Counted from the stretch's first letter, positions 1 through 8,563 are shown. The stretch: DNA of 64,000 nt from Pedobacter paludis (GCF_003173575.1 NZ_QGNY01000002.1:682001-746000); one strand, 5' to 3'. Notes: generated from the letters alone by a model not told the origin. Translations and numbers: made by a program.

Positions 1-187
1 CTGGGTCAGAATCTCCCTCAAATCGGTAAGTTTTTACTATAGTCAAATCCTCTGGTTTGTAAATCTTTTCCAAAGTTTTGCTTTGCATTTTACCGTGATC
101 AGAAATTTTTAATTCGTTATCTTTTCCTTTCAGCCTCAATTTCTCCAAAATTTGGCTCAAAGTGTTCATTGCAATTGGCTGTTCCAT
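1..187 (-). CDS. Small conserved protein, partial (C-terminus outside window)
   Basis: The reverse strand is open from an ATG at 187 to the window edge, giving 62 residues that begin MEQPIAMNTLSQILEKLRLK. The stretch is rich in charged residues and has no signal peptide or membrane segment. It resembles a roughly 100-residue Bacteroidota family that databases often label 'phosphoribosylpyrophosphate synthetase'. That label is recalled from memory, and nothing visible supports the enzyme activity. A second in-frame ATG seven codons in (169) could be the true start. The stop codon is not in the window. Confidence 0.6.
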   Translation of the reverse strand, partial: MEQPIAMNTLSQILEKLRLKGKDNELKISDHGKMQSKTLEKIYKPEDLTIVKTYRFEGDSDP

Positions 188-307
188 AGTTATAATGATT
201 TTATAAAGATTAAACACCTGGTATCTGAAATGGTTTTATAATCTAAAATTAAAAGGCAAACTAAATGACTACCAATGTGTTTGATAATTAAACTAAAAAT
301 TAATCCG

Positions 308-844
308 ATGAAAAAATATTTTTTAGGTCTAGCCATTGCAACCATTGCACTAGCATCATCATGTTCAACATCAAAGTCCGATAAAGAGATTGCATCTGCA
401 ACATTAACAGAAACCGCCGATAATACCAAGACCATCGGTACAGCTAAGTTTTATCAGGAAGGCGATGGTAAAATTAAAATGGAACTTGTTATGGATTTTG
501 CCGCCAGGGCAGATAGTAATGTTGCAGTTCATTTTCATGAGCATGGAGATTGTGGCGATATGGGCATGAACACACACGGACATTGGAACCCTACGAAAGA
601 AAATCATGGAAAATGGGGTTCAGCAGCTTATCACAGTGGCGATATCGGTAATATAAAATTGGATAGTAAAGGCCACGGTAGTGTAACTGTAACTACAGAT
701 AGGTGGAGTATTGCCGATGGCGACTTAAAAAACATTATTGGTAGAGGGATAATTGTTCATGGTGGTACCGATGATTATACAACCCAACCAACTGGTAATT
801 CTGGCCCAAGGGTAGGTTGTGGTGTTATTGAAGCGGTAAAATAA
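308..844 (+). CDS. sodC: Cu/Zn superoxide dismutase, lipoprotein
   Basis: 178 residues. It converts superoxide to peroxide and oxygen, presumably in the periplasm attached to a membrane. The N-terminus MKKYFLGLAIATIALASSC is a lipoprotein signal with the lipidated Cys at about residue 19. Metal ligands follow the family pattern: His75 and His77 in HFHEHGDC, further histidines around 92-109, and His151 in IIVHGG. Cys82 and Cys171 would form the conserved disulfide, and GNSG precedes the C-terminal GCG. The ATG at 308 is chosen over an upstream in-frame start (275) because it begins the signal peptide. A strong terminator follows. Family assignment is secure. Confidence 0.93.
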   Translation: MKKYFLGLAIATIALASSCSTSKSDKEIASATLTETADNTKTIGTAKFYQEGDGKIKMELVMDFAARADSNVAVHFHEHGDCGDMGMNTHGHWNPTKENHGKWGSAAYHSGDIGNIKLDSKGHGSVTVTTDRWSIADGDLKNIIGRGIIVHGGTDDYTTQPTGNSGPRVGCGVIEAVK

Positions 845-865
845 AATTTAACTTACTTAAAACGC

Positions 866-895
866 AAAGCGATTAAATTTTTAATCGCTTTTTTT
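866..895 (+). terminator. Rho-independent terminator after sodC
   Basis: A perfect 12-bp stem (AAAGCGATTAAA, 866-877, with TTTAATCGCTTT, 880-891) has a 2-nt loop and is followed by a T-run to 895. It lies 21 nt after the sodC stop and separates sodC from the downstream exbD-like gene. Confidence 0.85.
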
Positions 896-942
896 ATGCA
901 ATTGGTTTCTAGTTGTCATCATAATAAAAAAAACCTAAAAAT

Positions 943-1470
943 ATGGCAACTCTAAACGAATCTCAAAGCGGCAAGGCCGTTAAAGGAAAAACCAAAAAAT
1001 CTGCACCTAGGGTAGATCTTACAGCAATGGTCGATTTAATGTTTCTACTAACTACGTTCTTTATGCTCACCACAACACTCGGAGATTTAAATGTTGTGGA
1101 TGTTGCAAAACCTGAAGAATCTTTGGTTCAAGGTCCTTATCCAGCATCTAGAACAATGACTATTTTATTGGGTAAGAATAATGAAGTTGCATATTATATG
1201 GGCGAACCAGATAAGGCTGAAATTAAAACTTCATCATTAAAAAATATTGAAAGCAATATCCTCTCTTCAAAACAATTGGTGGCTAAAACGCATAACAACA
1301 ATCCATCAAAACACATGATCGTAATTATTAAGCCAACTAAAACATCCACCTATAAAGATTTTGTTGATGTGCTGGATGAAATGAAAATAACCAACATCAA
1401 AGCTTATGCAATAGATGATGACCACATAACTGATAAAGAAAAAGACTTTATGAAGTTGAAGGGTATATAG
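943..1470 (+). CDS. ExbD/TolR-family biopolymer transport protein (orphan)
   Basis: 175 residues. A Lys-rich cytoplasmic N-terminus is followed by one membrane segment with the family motif RVDLTAMVDLMFLLTTFFML. The Asp in MVDL is the residue expected to carry protons in ExbD/TolR. The rest is periplasmic. It is clearly paralogous to the ExbD at 8057-8563: both share MTILLGK, a YMGE segment, VxVKPT and a C-terminal IDDDxIxDxEK pattern. No ExbB or TonB lies beside it, so it probably works with the ExbB encoded at 6529 or another one. It is a single-gene unit between two terminators. Confidence 0.88.
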   Translation: MATLNESQSGKAVKGKTKKSAPRVDLTAMVDLMFLLTTFFMLTTTLGDLNVVDVAKPEESLVQGPYPASRTMTILLGKNNEVAYYMGEPDKAEIKTSSLKNIESNILSSKQLVAKTHNNNPSKHMIVIIKPTKTSTYKDFVDVLDEMKITNIKAYAIDDDHITDKEKDFMKLKGI

Positions 1471-1537
1471 CTAACCTAATGTTTGACCATTCTGCTAAGC
1501 CAATCGAAGGTTTCTTGGGTTGTAATTATTCTAAAGC

Positions 1538-1567
1538 AAAAAGTCCCGATTTTCATCGGGACTTTTT
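1538..1567. terminator. Bidirectional terminator between exbD-like gene and metK
   Basis: A perfect 13-bp inverted repeat (AAAAAGTCCCGAT at 1538-1550, ATCGGGACTTTTT at 1555-1567) has a 4-nt loop. The A-run on one side and T-run on the other let it end transcripts from both converging genes. Confidence 0.9.
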
Positions 1568-1586
1568 AAATATGATCATTCGAGAA

Positions 1587-2837
1587 TTAAATTCCGAAAG
1601 CGGCCTTAACCTGATCCGTATAATCCAGTTTTTCCCAGGTAAACAAATCAACCGTAACACTTTTTTCCTCACCGTTCGGTGTTCTAAAAGTCTTGGTAAC
1701 GGTTTCAGGGGTTCTGCCCATGTGCCCGTATGCCGCGGTTTCGCTATAGATCGGGTTTCTAAGCTTTAAGCGCTGTTCAATGAAATAAGGGCGCATATCA
1801 AAAATAGACTCTACCTTTTTGCTGATCTCGCCGTCTGTTAAGCCTACTTTGGCAGTGCCATAAGTAACCACGTTTATCGATGTTGGCTTTGCAACACCGA
1901 TGGCATAAGAAACCTGAACCAGAACCTCATCCGCAAGGCCTGCAGCAACAAGATTTTTCGCGATATGACGTGTAGCATAGGCCGCACTTCTATCTACCTT
2001 ACTGGGGTCTTTTCCGGAGAAGGCACCACCGCCGTGAGCACCTTTTCCACCGTAAGTATCCACAATAATTTTTCTGCCTGTTAAACCGGTATCCCCGTGC
2101 GGGCCGCCAATTACAAATTTTCCGGTCGGGTTGATGTGATAGGTAATCTGATCGTTGAACAAATGTGCGTACTGGGGATATTTAGCCTTAACCCTAGGAA
2201 TCAGGACAGAAACCAGATCCGATTTAATCTTCGCCAGCATGGCTGCCTCCTCGTCAAAATCATCGTGCTGTGTCGAGATTACGATGGCATCGATCCGCTG
2301 CGGTTTGTTGTCGTCAGAATATTCAAGCGTTACCTGAGATTTTGCATCGGGGCGAAGATAGGTAATCTCAGAATTTTCTCTTCTCAGATTGGCCAGCTCC
2401 CTTAACAAGGCATGAGACAGATCCAGTGCCAATGGCATATAGTTTTCGGTTTCGTTGGTTGCATAACCGAACATCATCCCCTGGTCTCCGGCACCCTGTT
2501 CTTCCTTGCTGCTTCTGTCCACTCCCTGGTTAATATCCTGAGACTGCTCATGTATGGCAGACAAAATACCGCAGGAATTTGCCTCGAACATGTACTCGCT
2601 TTTGGTATAGCCAATTTTCTTGATTACATCGCGGGCAATCTGCTGTACATCCAGATAAGTTTTGGATTTAACCTCTCCAGCCAGAATAACCTGTCCGGTG
2701 GTTACCAGCGTTTCGCACGCAACCTTTGATTCCGGGTCGAAAGCCAGAAAGTTATCAATTAATGCATCCGATATCTGATCGGCAATTTTATCCGGGTGGC
2801 CTTCAGAAACAGATTCTGATGTAAATAAGTATGACAT
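1587..2837 (-). CDS. metK: S-adenosylmethionine synthase
   Basis: 416 residues. It makes S-adenosylmethionine from methionine and ATP in the cytoplasm. Visible hallmarks are [16 protein letters not shown] near the N-terminus, the [13 protein letters not shown] signature around residue 130, [14 protein letters not shown], and the [19 protein letters not shown] signature. Length is close to the usual 380-420 residues. It is a monocistronic minus-strand unit. A promoter and a structured leader of about 150 nt precede it, and a bidirectional terminator ends it. Its codon choice and base composition look more GC-rich than its neighbours, which fits high expression. Confidence 0.97.
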   Translation of the reverse strand: MSYLFTSESVSEGHPDKIADQISDALIDNFLAFDPESKVACETLVTTGQVILAGEVKSKTYLDVQQIARDVIKKIGYTKSEYMFEANSCGILSAIHEQSQDINQGVDRSSKEEQGAGDQGMMFGYATNETENYMPLALDLSHALLRELANLRRENSEITYLRPDAKSQVTLEYSDDNKPQRIDAIVISTQHDDFDEEAAMLAKIKSDLVSVLIPRVKAKYPQYAHLFNDQITYHINPTGKFVIGGPHGDTGLTGRKIIVDTYGGKGAHGGGAFSGKDPSKVDRSAAYATRHIAKNLVAAGLADEVLVQVSYAIGVAKPTSINVVTYGTAKVGLTDGEISKKVESIFDMRPYFIEQRLKLRNPIYSETAAYGHMGRTPETVTKTFRTPNGEEKSVTVDLFTWEKLDYTDQVKAAFGI

Positions 2838-2990
2838 TTATTAAAATTAATATTGGTAAACAAACAAATTAATAATTGCCAAAACCTCTCGAAAACAGGT
2901 TTTAAAATGATTGTAGGAGGCATTAGCAATTTTTTTAAGTGGTTGCAATCCGGTCCCGAAGATTCGGGATAGCAAATCAATCCACTTTTA
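2838..2990 (-). promoter_or_regulatory. Structured 5' leader of metK mRNA
   Basis: Read on the minus strand, the roughly 150 nt before metK contain nested complementary segments. An outer stem pairs 2982-2987 with 2937-2942, and an inner GCAA/TTGC pair lies inside it. The apical hairpin TCCCGAA-TC-TTCGGGA occupies 2954-2969. Closer to the gene is AAAACCT...AGGTTTT, enclosed by an AATTGC...GCAATT pairing. I do not recognise a known SAM riboswitch class. It may be a regulatory leader, or the first hairpin may be a dispersed repeat that landed here. Confidence 0.4.
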
Positions 2991-2997
2991 ATGGTTG

Positions 2998-3026
2998 CAA
3001 AAATAGTATATTTTCTTTATTTCAAA
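2998..3026 (-). promoter_or_regulatory. Bacteroidota-type promoter for metK
   Basis: On the minus strand a -7 element TATTTTTG (complement of 2998-3005) lies 17 nt downstream of a TTTG -33 element (complement of 3023-3026). Transcription would begin near 2990, exactly where the paired leader structure starts. Confidence 0.6.
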
Positions 3027-3062
3027 AATTATAGATTATTTTGTACCCTCATTCTTTACAAC

Positions 3063-3944
3063 TTGCAAAGCAAAACCAACATCCTCTTTATCATAAACCC
3101 AATCTCTGGCGGAAAGGGCAAATTGCGCATTCCCGACTTTATAGATAAGTATTTAGATAAGGAAAAGTTTAGCCCCAACTTCATTTTTACAGAATATGTA
3201 GGGCATGCTGGCGAACTGGCAGATGAAGCATCAATTAAAAATTTTGACATAATCGTGGCAGCTGGAGGGGATGGTACCATTAATGAAGTCGCCACGAAGG
3301 TTTTGCAACACAACAAAATTTTAGGGGTTCTTCCGTTGGGATCAGGAAATGGCTTGGCCAGGTTTTTAAATATTCCCAAAAATTTGCGACAGGCTATTTT
3401 ATTGATCAATAATTTAAAAATTGATAAAATAGATTCTGCTACATTTAATAATAAATCCTTTTTTAATCTCGCAGGGATGGGTTTTGATGCGCATTTAAGT
3501 GCTGTTTTCTCTGGTGATAAAAAAAGAGGTTTAAGCGGATATGTAAAACTTGGATTCCAAGAAGTATTTAGTTATAAACCTCAGCTGTACGTTATAAATA
3601 TAGATGGAACTGAATATCGGCGAAAAGCATTCGCAGTTACCATTGCCAACTCATCGCAATATGGCAACGATGTTTTTATTGCTCCATCAGCTTCTGTAAA
3701 GGATGGCCTTCTAGATGTATGCATTATTAAGCCTTTTTCATTGCTTAAGTTACCTATGTTAAGTTATATCATGTTAAGAGGTACGGCAGAAACATCAGAC
3801 ATGATTGAAATAATAAAAGGTAAGAACATTAAAATTATCCGTCAAAAAGAAGGTGCAGTGCATGTAGATGGCGAACCATTGCAAATGGGAGCGGAGATCG
3901 AAGCCATTGTAAATCCATTATCTTTACAGGTAATTGTTCCATAA
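3063..3944 (+). CDS. Diacylglycerol kinase-family lipid kinase
   Basis: About 293 residues from a TTG at 3063. This is a YegS/DagK-type enzyme that would phosphorylate a lipid or sphingoid base with ATP. Motifs are ILFIINPISGGKGK at the start, AAGGDGTINEVA (the family GGDGT), LPLGSGNGLARFLNIP, and a C-terminal AVHVDGEP. An ATG at 2991 is in frame, but the extra 24 residues are hydrophobic and not part of the domain, and they overlap the metK promoter on the other strand. The later TTG places the domain at the usual distance from the N-terminus. The exact start is unsettled. Confidence 0.87.
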   Translation: MQSKTNILFIINPISGGKGKLRIPDFIDKYLDKEKFSPNFIFTEYVGHAGELADEASIKNFDIIVAAGGDGTINEVATKVLQHNKILGVLPLGSGNGLARFLNIPKNLRQAILLINNLKIDKIDSATFNNKSFFNLAGMGFDAHLSAVFSGDKKRGLSGYVKLGFQEVFSYKPQLYVINIDGTEYRRKAFAVTIANSSQYGNDVFIAPSASVKDGLLDVCIIKPFSLLKLPMLSYIMLRGTAETSDMIEIIKGKNIKIIRQKEGAVHVDGEPLQMGAEIEAIVNPLSLQVIVP

Positions 3945-3971
3945 TTTATTTTCTACCTTACATTTGTTGAT

Positions 3972-4322
3972 ATGAAACCAAAGAAAAATAGTTTAAGCGA
4001 TCTTGGCGGAATCATGTATTCTACAAATCCAGAATTTGAATACGAAGAAGAAGTAGATGACACCGTTACAGCTCCAAACCAGCAACAAGATTTACGGGTT
4101 ATGCTCGATAAGAAAAACCGTGGAGGTAAGGCCGTAACACTTATTACAGGTTTTAGGGGTAAGCAAGAAGATTTAGAAGTACTGGGTAAGATGCTTAAAA
4201 CCAAATGTGGCGTTGGCGGTTCCGTAAAAGACGGAGAAATCATGATTCAAGGCGATGTTCGCGATAAAGTGATGGGAATTCTTCAAAAAGACGGTTACAA
4301 AGTAAAAAAAGCTGGAGGCTAA
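3972..4322 (+). CDS. SUI1/YciH-family translation initiation factor
   Basis: 116 residues. The C-terminal two thirds match the eIF1/SUI1 fold: LRVMLDKKNRGGKAVTLITG, then KTKCGVGGSVKDGEIMIQGD, with the basic loop and GGS segment typical of YciH. The family binds the small ribosomal subunit and influences start-site choice. In bacteria its role is less clear. The gene begins 27 nt after the lipid kinase and probably shares its transcript. The N-terminal 35 residues are acidic and unstructured. Confidence 0.88.
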   Translation: MKPKKNSLSDLGGIMYSTNPEFEYEEEVDDTVTAPNQQQDLRVMLDKKNRGGKAVTLITGFRGKQEDLEVLGKMLKTKCGVGGSVKDGEIMIQGDVRDKVMGILQKDGYKVKKAGG

Positions 4323-4326
4323 TCTG

Positions 4327-4362
4327 TTTTGCAATTCATTGCCGTTGGTTTCAACCAACGGA
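4327..4362. repeat. Palindromic repeat, family B, copy 1
   Basis: A 36-nt unit begins TTTTGCAATTCATTG and ends in the 20-nt inverted repeat CCGTTGGTTTCAACCAACGG. It matches copy 2 at 4415-4450 exactly. It starts 4 nt after the SUI1 stop, so it could also act as a transcript-end hairpin. Confidence 0.85.
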
Positions 4363-4414
4363 ATATTGATGAGTACTATTCAAATAGATCGTTGTCAAAG
4401 AAAGAATTTATCGC

Positions 4415-4450
4415 TTTTGCAATTCATTGCCGTTGGTTTCAACCAACGGA
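4415..4450. repeat. Palindromic repeat, family B, copy 2
   Basis: An exact second copy of the 36-nt unit at 4327-4362 in the same orientation, separated from it by 52 nt. The remainder of this roughly 310-nt gap (4451-4634) is AT-rich and contains only the pckA promoter. Confidence 0.85.
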
Positions 4451-4604
4451 TAAATCAAAAACACCTTAGTGTATATTTTTAAATTTTTTAACCTTAATTA
4501 TTTGTGTTTATATAGTTGATAATCAAATATTTGAATCATAGTGTAAAAGCTACAATATGTAAATAATTACATTAAAACATTAGTTTTTTTGAATGATTAG
4601 TCAG

Positions 4605-4612
4605 TACATTTG
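4605..4612 (+). promoter_or_regulatory. -7 promoter element of pckA
   Basis: TACATTTG matches the Bacteroidota TAnnTTTG consensus and sits 23 nt before the pckA ATG. The nearest TTTG (4588-4591) is only 13 nt upstream, shorter than the usual 17-21, so the -33 part is weak. Confidence 0.5.
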
Positions 4613-4634
4613 CATCACTAACTAACTTATTGTT

Positions 4635-6230
4635 ATGAGCAAAAAGAAACTGCAAACGCCAGATTTAAGCTATTTAAATCTAGGCGACAACATTGCTGTA
4701 AAGTACCAACTATCATCCCCAGAATTAGTTGAAGAAGCGTTAAACAACAAGGAAGGCAATTTGGCGTCTTCCGGAGCTTTAGCGATTGACACAGGAAAAT
4801 TTACCGGTCGTTCTCCAAAAGATCGATTTATTGTAAATGATAGCATTACAGAAAGCACCGTTTGGTGGGGCGATGTAAACATTAAAATCAGCCCTGAAAA
4901 ATTCGACTTACTATATAATAAGGTTACAGGGTATTTAAGTGATAAAAAAATATATGTAAGAGATTCATCTGCATGTGCCGATGCAGATTATTCTATCTCT
5001 ATAAGAATAATTACCGAAACAGCTTATCAAAATCTCTTTGCAAATAACTTATTCATTAGGCCAGAAGATGATAGTTTAGGAGAAAACCCAGAATGGACAA
5101 TCATTGCTGCACCGGGCTTTTTGGCTAATCCATTGGTTGACGGTACCAGACAAGAAAATTTTTCAATCTTAAATTTTACCAAAAAAATCATTTTAATTGG
5201 TGGAACGGGTTATACAGGAGAAATTAAAAAGGGAATTTTTTCTGTACTTAACTTTATCCTTCCGATTTACAAAAACACACTTTCCATGCATTGCTCTGCC
5301 AATGTTGGCGAAGCGGGCGATACCGCAATCTTTTTTGGCTTATCCGGAACAGGAAAAACAACTTTATCTGCAGACCCGAAAAGAGGTTTAATCGGAGATG
5401 ACGAACATGGATGGGGAAGCGATTCTGTCTTTAACTTCGAGGGCGGTTGTTATGCCAAATGTATCGATTTAACCCAAGAGAAAGAACCACAGATTTTTAA
5501 TGCCATCAAATTTGGCTCATTATTAGAAAACATCAATTACTTTCCAGAAACAAGGGAGGTCGATTTTTCGAACATCGAAAAAACAGAAAATACCCGTGTG
5601 GCATATCCGATAGAGTACATCGATAATGCTATTCTGCCTTCTGTAGCACCAATTCCAAAAAACATATTCTTTTTAACAGCCGATGCTTTTGGCGTTTTGC
5701 CTCCAATTTCCAAATTAAACGTAGAGCAGGCTATGTTTCATTTTATGAGCGGTTATACGGCTAAGGTAGCAGGCACGGAAGCAGGCATTACAGAACCTCA
5801 GCTAACGTTTTCAGCTTGCTTCGGGAAAGCTTTTCTCCCTTTACACCCATCAAGATATGCAGAATTGCTTGGAGAAAAAATGCAAAAACACCAAGTAAAT
5901 GTTTGGCTGGTAAATACAGGTTGGTCTGGAGGTGCATATGGTGTAGGCAAAAGAATGAAATTGAGTTATACCAGGGCAATGATAACGTCGGCACTAAATG
6001 GAGATCTAGATCATAATCAGTATAAACAGCATCATGTTTTTAAATTAATGATGCCTTTACATTGTCCTAACGTTCCGAGTGAAATTTTAGACCCTTCCAA
6101 AACATGGAATAATCAAGAAGAATACTTCCTAAAAGCTTATGAGCTCAATAACGCATTTGCGGAAAATTATAAGCAGTTTGACGAGGCGAATACCCAAATG
6201 TTACAACAAAAAGAGTTAAAATTGTGTTAA
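4635..6230 (+). CDS. pckA: Phosphoenolpyruvate carboxykinase (ATP)
   Basis: 531 residues. It decarboxylates and phosphorylates oxaloacetate to PEP with ATP, the entry step of gluconeogenesis, in the cytoplasm. The ATP-type family is shown by GRSPKDRFIV (about residue 58), HCSANVG, the kinase-1a P-loop GLSGTGKTTLSADP (residues 235-248) and the metal-binding IGDDEHGW just after. Length fits the usual 520-540. It is transcribed alone, with its own promoter and a strong terminator. Confidence 0.97.
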   Translation: MSKKKLQTPDLSYLNLGDNIAVKYQLSSPELVEEALNNKEGNLASSGALAIDTGKFTGRSPKDRFIVNDSITESTVWWGDVNIKISPEKFDLLYNKVTGYLSDKKIYVRDSSACADADYSISIRIITETAYQNLFANNLFIRPEDDSLGENPEWTIIAAPGFLANPLVDGTRQENFSILNFTKKIILIGGTGYTGEIKKGIFSVLNFILPIYKNTLSMHCSANVGEAGDTAIFFGLSGTGKTTLSADPKRGLIGDDEHGWGSDSVFNFEGGCYAKCIDLTQEKEPQIFNAIKFGSLLENINYFPETREVDFSNIEKTENTRVAYPIEYIDNAILPSVAPIPKNIFFLTADAFGVLPPISKLNVEQAMFHFMSGYTAKVAGTEAGITEPQLTFSACFGKAFLPLHPSRYAELLGEKMQKHQVNVWLVNTGWSGGAYGVGKRMKLSYTRAMITSALNGDLDHNQYKQHHVFKLMMPLHCPNVPSEILDPSKTWNNQEEYFLKAYELNNAFAENYKQFDEANTQMLQQKELKLC

Positions 6231-6301
6231 ATGCACTTTAAAATGCATTTTTTGCATCAAAAATTTGCAATTAGATTTTTTTTTAGTTTTTATTGTGAAA
6301 G

Positions 6302-6329
6302 AATTGCCTCCGGCTGAGGCAATTTTTTT
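6302..6329 (+). terminator. Rho-independent terminator after pckA
   Basis: A 9-bp stem AATTGCCTC (6302-6310) / GAGGCAATT (6316-6324) has loop CGGCT and a T-run to 6329. It closes the pckA transcript ahead of the Ton operon promoter. Confidence 0.88.
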
Positions 6330-6399
6330 GTTATACACCCTTTGTGATTACCGTAAACTAAATCTTAAGTAACGATTTAATTGTTTATTGATTTATTAA

Positions 6400-6429
6400 T
6401 TTGTAATTTAAATCAAAGTTATAAATTTG
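6400..6429 (+). promoter_or_regulatory. Promoter of the exbB-exbD-tonB operon
   Basis: TTTG (6400-6403), an 18-nt spacer and TAAATTTG (6422-6429) give a near-ideal Bacteroidota promoter. Transcription would begin around 6436, leaving a leader of about 90 nt that is A-rich and free of evident hairpins. Confidence 0.7.
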
Positions 6430-6528
6430 TTTTTCGCAACAAAATCAGATAAGAAACGTTGTGTGTATTACAAAAGAAAAAACAGCTAAAAATTAAAAAC
6501 AAGAACTAAAACTAAAATTTAAAAAAAA

Positions 6529-7359
6529 ATGGCAAACGCACCAAAACCGACAACTGTTAAAAAAGAGAGCTCTTCAAGTGCTTCAAATGTATTTGCAACA
6601 TTCGTTATTCCAATCTGTATTGTAATTGGATTCTGTGTTTGGAGATTCGTATTCGGAGAAGGAAGTAACTTTATTGATGGTGACAGAGAAAAATTACCTT
6701 TAGCAGGAAACTATCTTGGAACAGCATACAAAGGAGGTCCTATCGTAGCGATCTTAGTAGGATTACTTTTAGTAGTTATTGTATTCTCTATAGAGCGTTT
6801 CATCGTTATCGGTAAAGCAAGTGGAAAATCAAGCTTAGATACTTTTATCCGTAAAGTACAAGGTTTATTAAGCGCAGGAAACATCGATGCAGCTAAAGCT
6901 GAGTGTGACAAACAACAAGGTTCTGTTGCTAACGTAATTAAATCAGGTTTAAAAAAATATAGCGAAGTTGAAGCTGATACTAACATGGATGTTGAGCAAT
7001 CAATCGTTGCTATCCAAAAAGAGGTAGAAGAAGCAACTGCTTTAGAAATGCCAATGTTAGAGCAAAACTTAACCGTAATCGCAACTTTGGTATCAATTGG
7101 TACATTGGTAGGTTTATTGGGTACAGTAACAGGTATGATCCGTGCATTCGCCGGTTTAGCAAACTCTGGTGCTCCAGATCAATCAGCATTAGCGGTAGGT
7201 ATCTCTGAGGCACTTATCAATACTGCAACTGGTATCTTGGTATCAACTGTAGCAATTATCATGTATAACGTATTAACTTCTAAAATTGATAAGTTAACTT
7301 ACGCTATCGATGAAGCTGGTTTCAGCATCGTTCAAACATACGCTAGTTCGCATAAATAA
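6529..7359 (+). CDS. exbB: MotA/TolQ/ExbB proton channel family protein
   Basis: 276 residues. This is the proton-channel subunit of the Ton complex in the inner membrane. Four hydrophobic segments are visible: about residues 22-42, 65-88, and the paired C-terminal segments near 180-205 and 225-248. The last pair carries the family-defining VGLLGTVTGMIRAF and GISEALINTATGILVS. The extra N-terminal segment before the usual three is common in Bacteroidota members. It opens an operon with two ExbD genes and TonB. A short CCGG-ended hairpin at 7380-7399 lies between it and the next gene and may affect mRNA stability. Confidence 0.92.
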   Translation: MANAPKPTTVKKESSSSASNVFATFVIPICIVIGFCVWRFVFGEGSNFIDGDREKLPLAGNYLGTAYKGGPIVAILVGLLLVVIVFSIERFIVIGKASGKSSLDTFIRKVQGLLSAGNIDAAKAECDKQQGSVANVIKSGLKKYSEVEADTNMDVEQSIVAIQKEVEEATALEMPMLEQNLTVIATLVSIGTLVGLLGTVTGMIRAFAGLANSGAPDQSALAVGISEALINTATGILVSTVAIIMYNVLTSKIDKLTYAIDEAGFSIVQTYASSHK

Positions 7360-7438
7360 GAATTTTGAAAAAATTTTTACCGGCTTTATGGAAAACCGGA
7401 AAAAAGATCATCATTATTAAAAACTAGTAATTTATATT

Positions 7439-8053
7439 ATGCCTAGAATAAAAGTTAAAAGAACAAGTACCGTAACAGATATGACTGCCATGTGTGATGT
7501 GGCTTCATTGTTACTTACTTTCTTCATATTAACTGCAACTGCAAGGCAACCAGAACCACTAGCTGTACAAACCCCCTCATCTACGTATGAGTTTAAGGTG
7601 CCAGCAGAAAATAACGCAATTTTAACAATTGGGCAGGGTAAGGTTTTCTTTGAAGTAGCAGGAAATAAAGTAAGGGCTAAAACCTTAGAGTTAATTGGTC
7701 AACAATATAACATTAGCTTTACTCCAGAAGAAATACAACGTTTTTCAGTAATCTCAACTTTTGGTGTACCAGTTTCAGATCTGAAAAAGTTTATTGCAAT
7801 GTCTGGATCAGACAGGATGAAGCCAGGCGTGCAAACCGGAATTCCTACAGATTCAACTGACAATCAGTTAAACTCATGGGTTTTACAAGCTCGTACCGCA
7901 ACAGCCGAGATTAATCAACAGCCAATGCGTGTGAGTATTAAAGGTGATGCCAAAGAGGAATATCCTGTAATTAAAAAGATTGTTGATGTACTTCAGAAAC
8001 AAAAAGTGAATAAATTTTTGTTGGTTACAAACTCTGAAGCTAAAAAGAAATAA
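7439..8053 (+). CDS. exbD: ExbD/TolR-family protein (first copy in the Ton operon)
   Basis: 204 residues. A short basic N-terminus precedes a single membrane helix in STVTDMTAMCDVASLLLTFF, where the Asp of MCDV corresponds to the ExbD proton-carrying residue. The periplasmic part is longer than in the second copy and ends VDVLQKQKVNKFLLVTNSEA, the usual ExbD C-terminal strand. Sequence differs markedly from the paralogue that starts 4 nt downstream, so the two probably form a hetero-oligomer with ExbB rather than being simple redundant copies. That is inference. Confidence 0.9.
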   Translation: MPRIKVKRTSTVTDMTAMCDVASLLLTFFILTATARQPEPLAVQTPSSTYEFKVPAENNAILTIGQGKVFFEVAGNKVRAKTLELIGQQYNISFTPEEIQRFSVISTFGVPVSDLKKFIAMSGSDRMKPGVQTGIPTDSTDNQLNSWVLQARTATAEINQQPMRVSIKGDAKEEYPVIKKIVDVLQKQKVNKFLLVTNSEAKKK

Positions 8054-8056
8054 GAA

Positions 8057-8563
8057 ATGGCAGAATTAAATACAGGCGGGAAGAAGGCCACACCAAGGGT
8101 TGATATGACTCCGATGGTAGATTTGATGTTTCTTTTGGTAACATTCTTTATTTTAACAACATCAATATCTACGCCACAAGCAATGGATATTGTGAAGCCA
8201 GATAAAGACGACAAAAATTTGGATAACAGATTAGAGTTGAAAGCCTCTAAAACAATGACTATTTTATTAGGTAAGAAAGATAAAGTAGCATGGTATATGG
8301 GCGAGGCTGGTAAAACAGCTCCAACTTATGAAAGCTTATCCCAAGTTGACAAAGCAATCATCGCAAATAGAAAAGTTGCTGATGCATCTGGAATTAAAGG
8401 AGAGTTTGTTGTTTTGGTAAAACCAACCAGCGGATCTACATTCCAAAACTTTGTGGATATAATGGACGAATTGGAAATATTAAAGGTAAAAGTTCGTCAG
8501 ATTGATGATGATAATATCCTTGATGCAGAAAAAGAGTCGATGAAATCTCAAGGTATTTTATAA
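8057..8563 (+). CDS. exbD: ExbD/TolR-family protein (second copy in the Ton operon)
   Basis: 168 residues. The cytoplasmic start GGKKATPRVDMTPMVDLMF leads into one membrane segment with the conserved Asp in MVDL. The periplasmic region contains MTILLGKKDKVAWYMGE and a C-terminal VDIMDELEILKVKVRQIDDD. It is closer to the orphan ExbD at 943-1470 than to its immediate upstream neighbour. It is translationally close to the first exbD (3-nt gap) and 20 nt before tonB. Confidence 0.9.
   Translation: MAELNTGGKKATPRVDMTPMVDLMFLLVTFFILTTSISTPQAMDIVKPDKDDKNLDNRLELKASKTMTILLGKKDKVAWYMGEAGKTAPTYESLSQVDKAIIANRKVADASGIKGEFVVLVKPTSGSTFQNFVDIMDELEILKVKVRQIDDDNILDAEKESMKSQGIL

Noticed and set aside
1479..1769. 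Plus-strand open frame running from the exbD-metK gap into metK
   Set aside because: It contains the terminator hairpin and is antisense to the conserved metK 3' end.
2838..2990. Known SAM riboswitch upstream of metK
   Set aside because: None of the conserved sequence words of the described SAM classes could be found; kept only as an unclassified structured leader.
4327..4450. Two identical repeats with a spacer, resembling a minimal CRISPR
   Set aside because: Only two units, the repeat is a strong palindrome at one end, the spacer is 52 nt and no cas genes are near.
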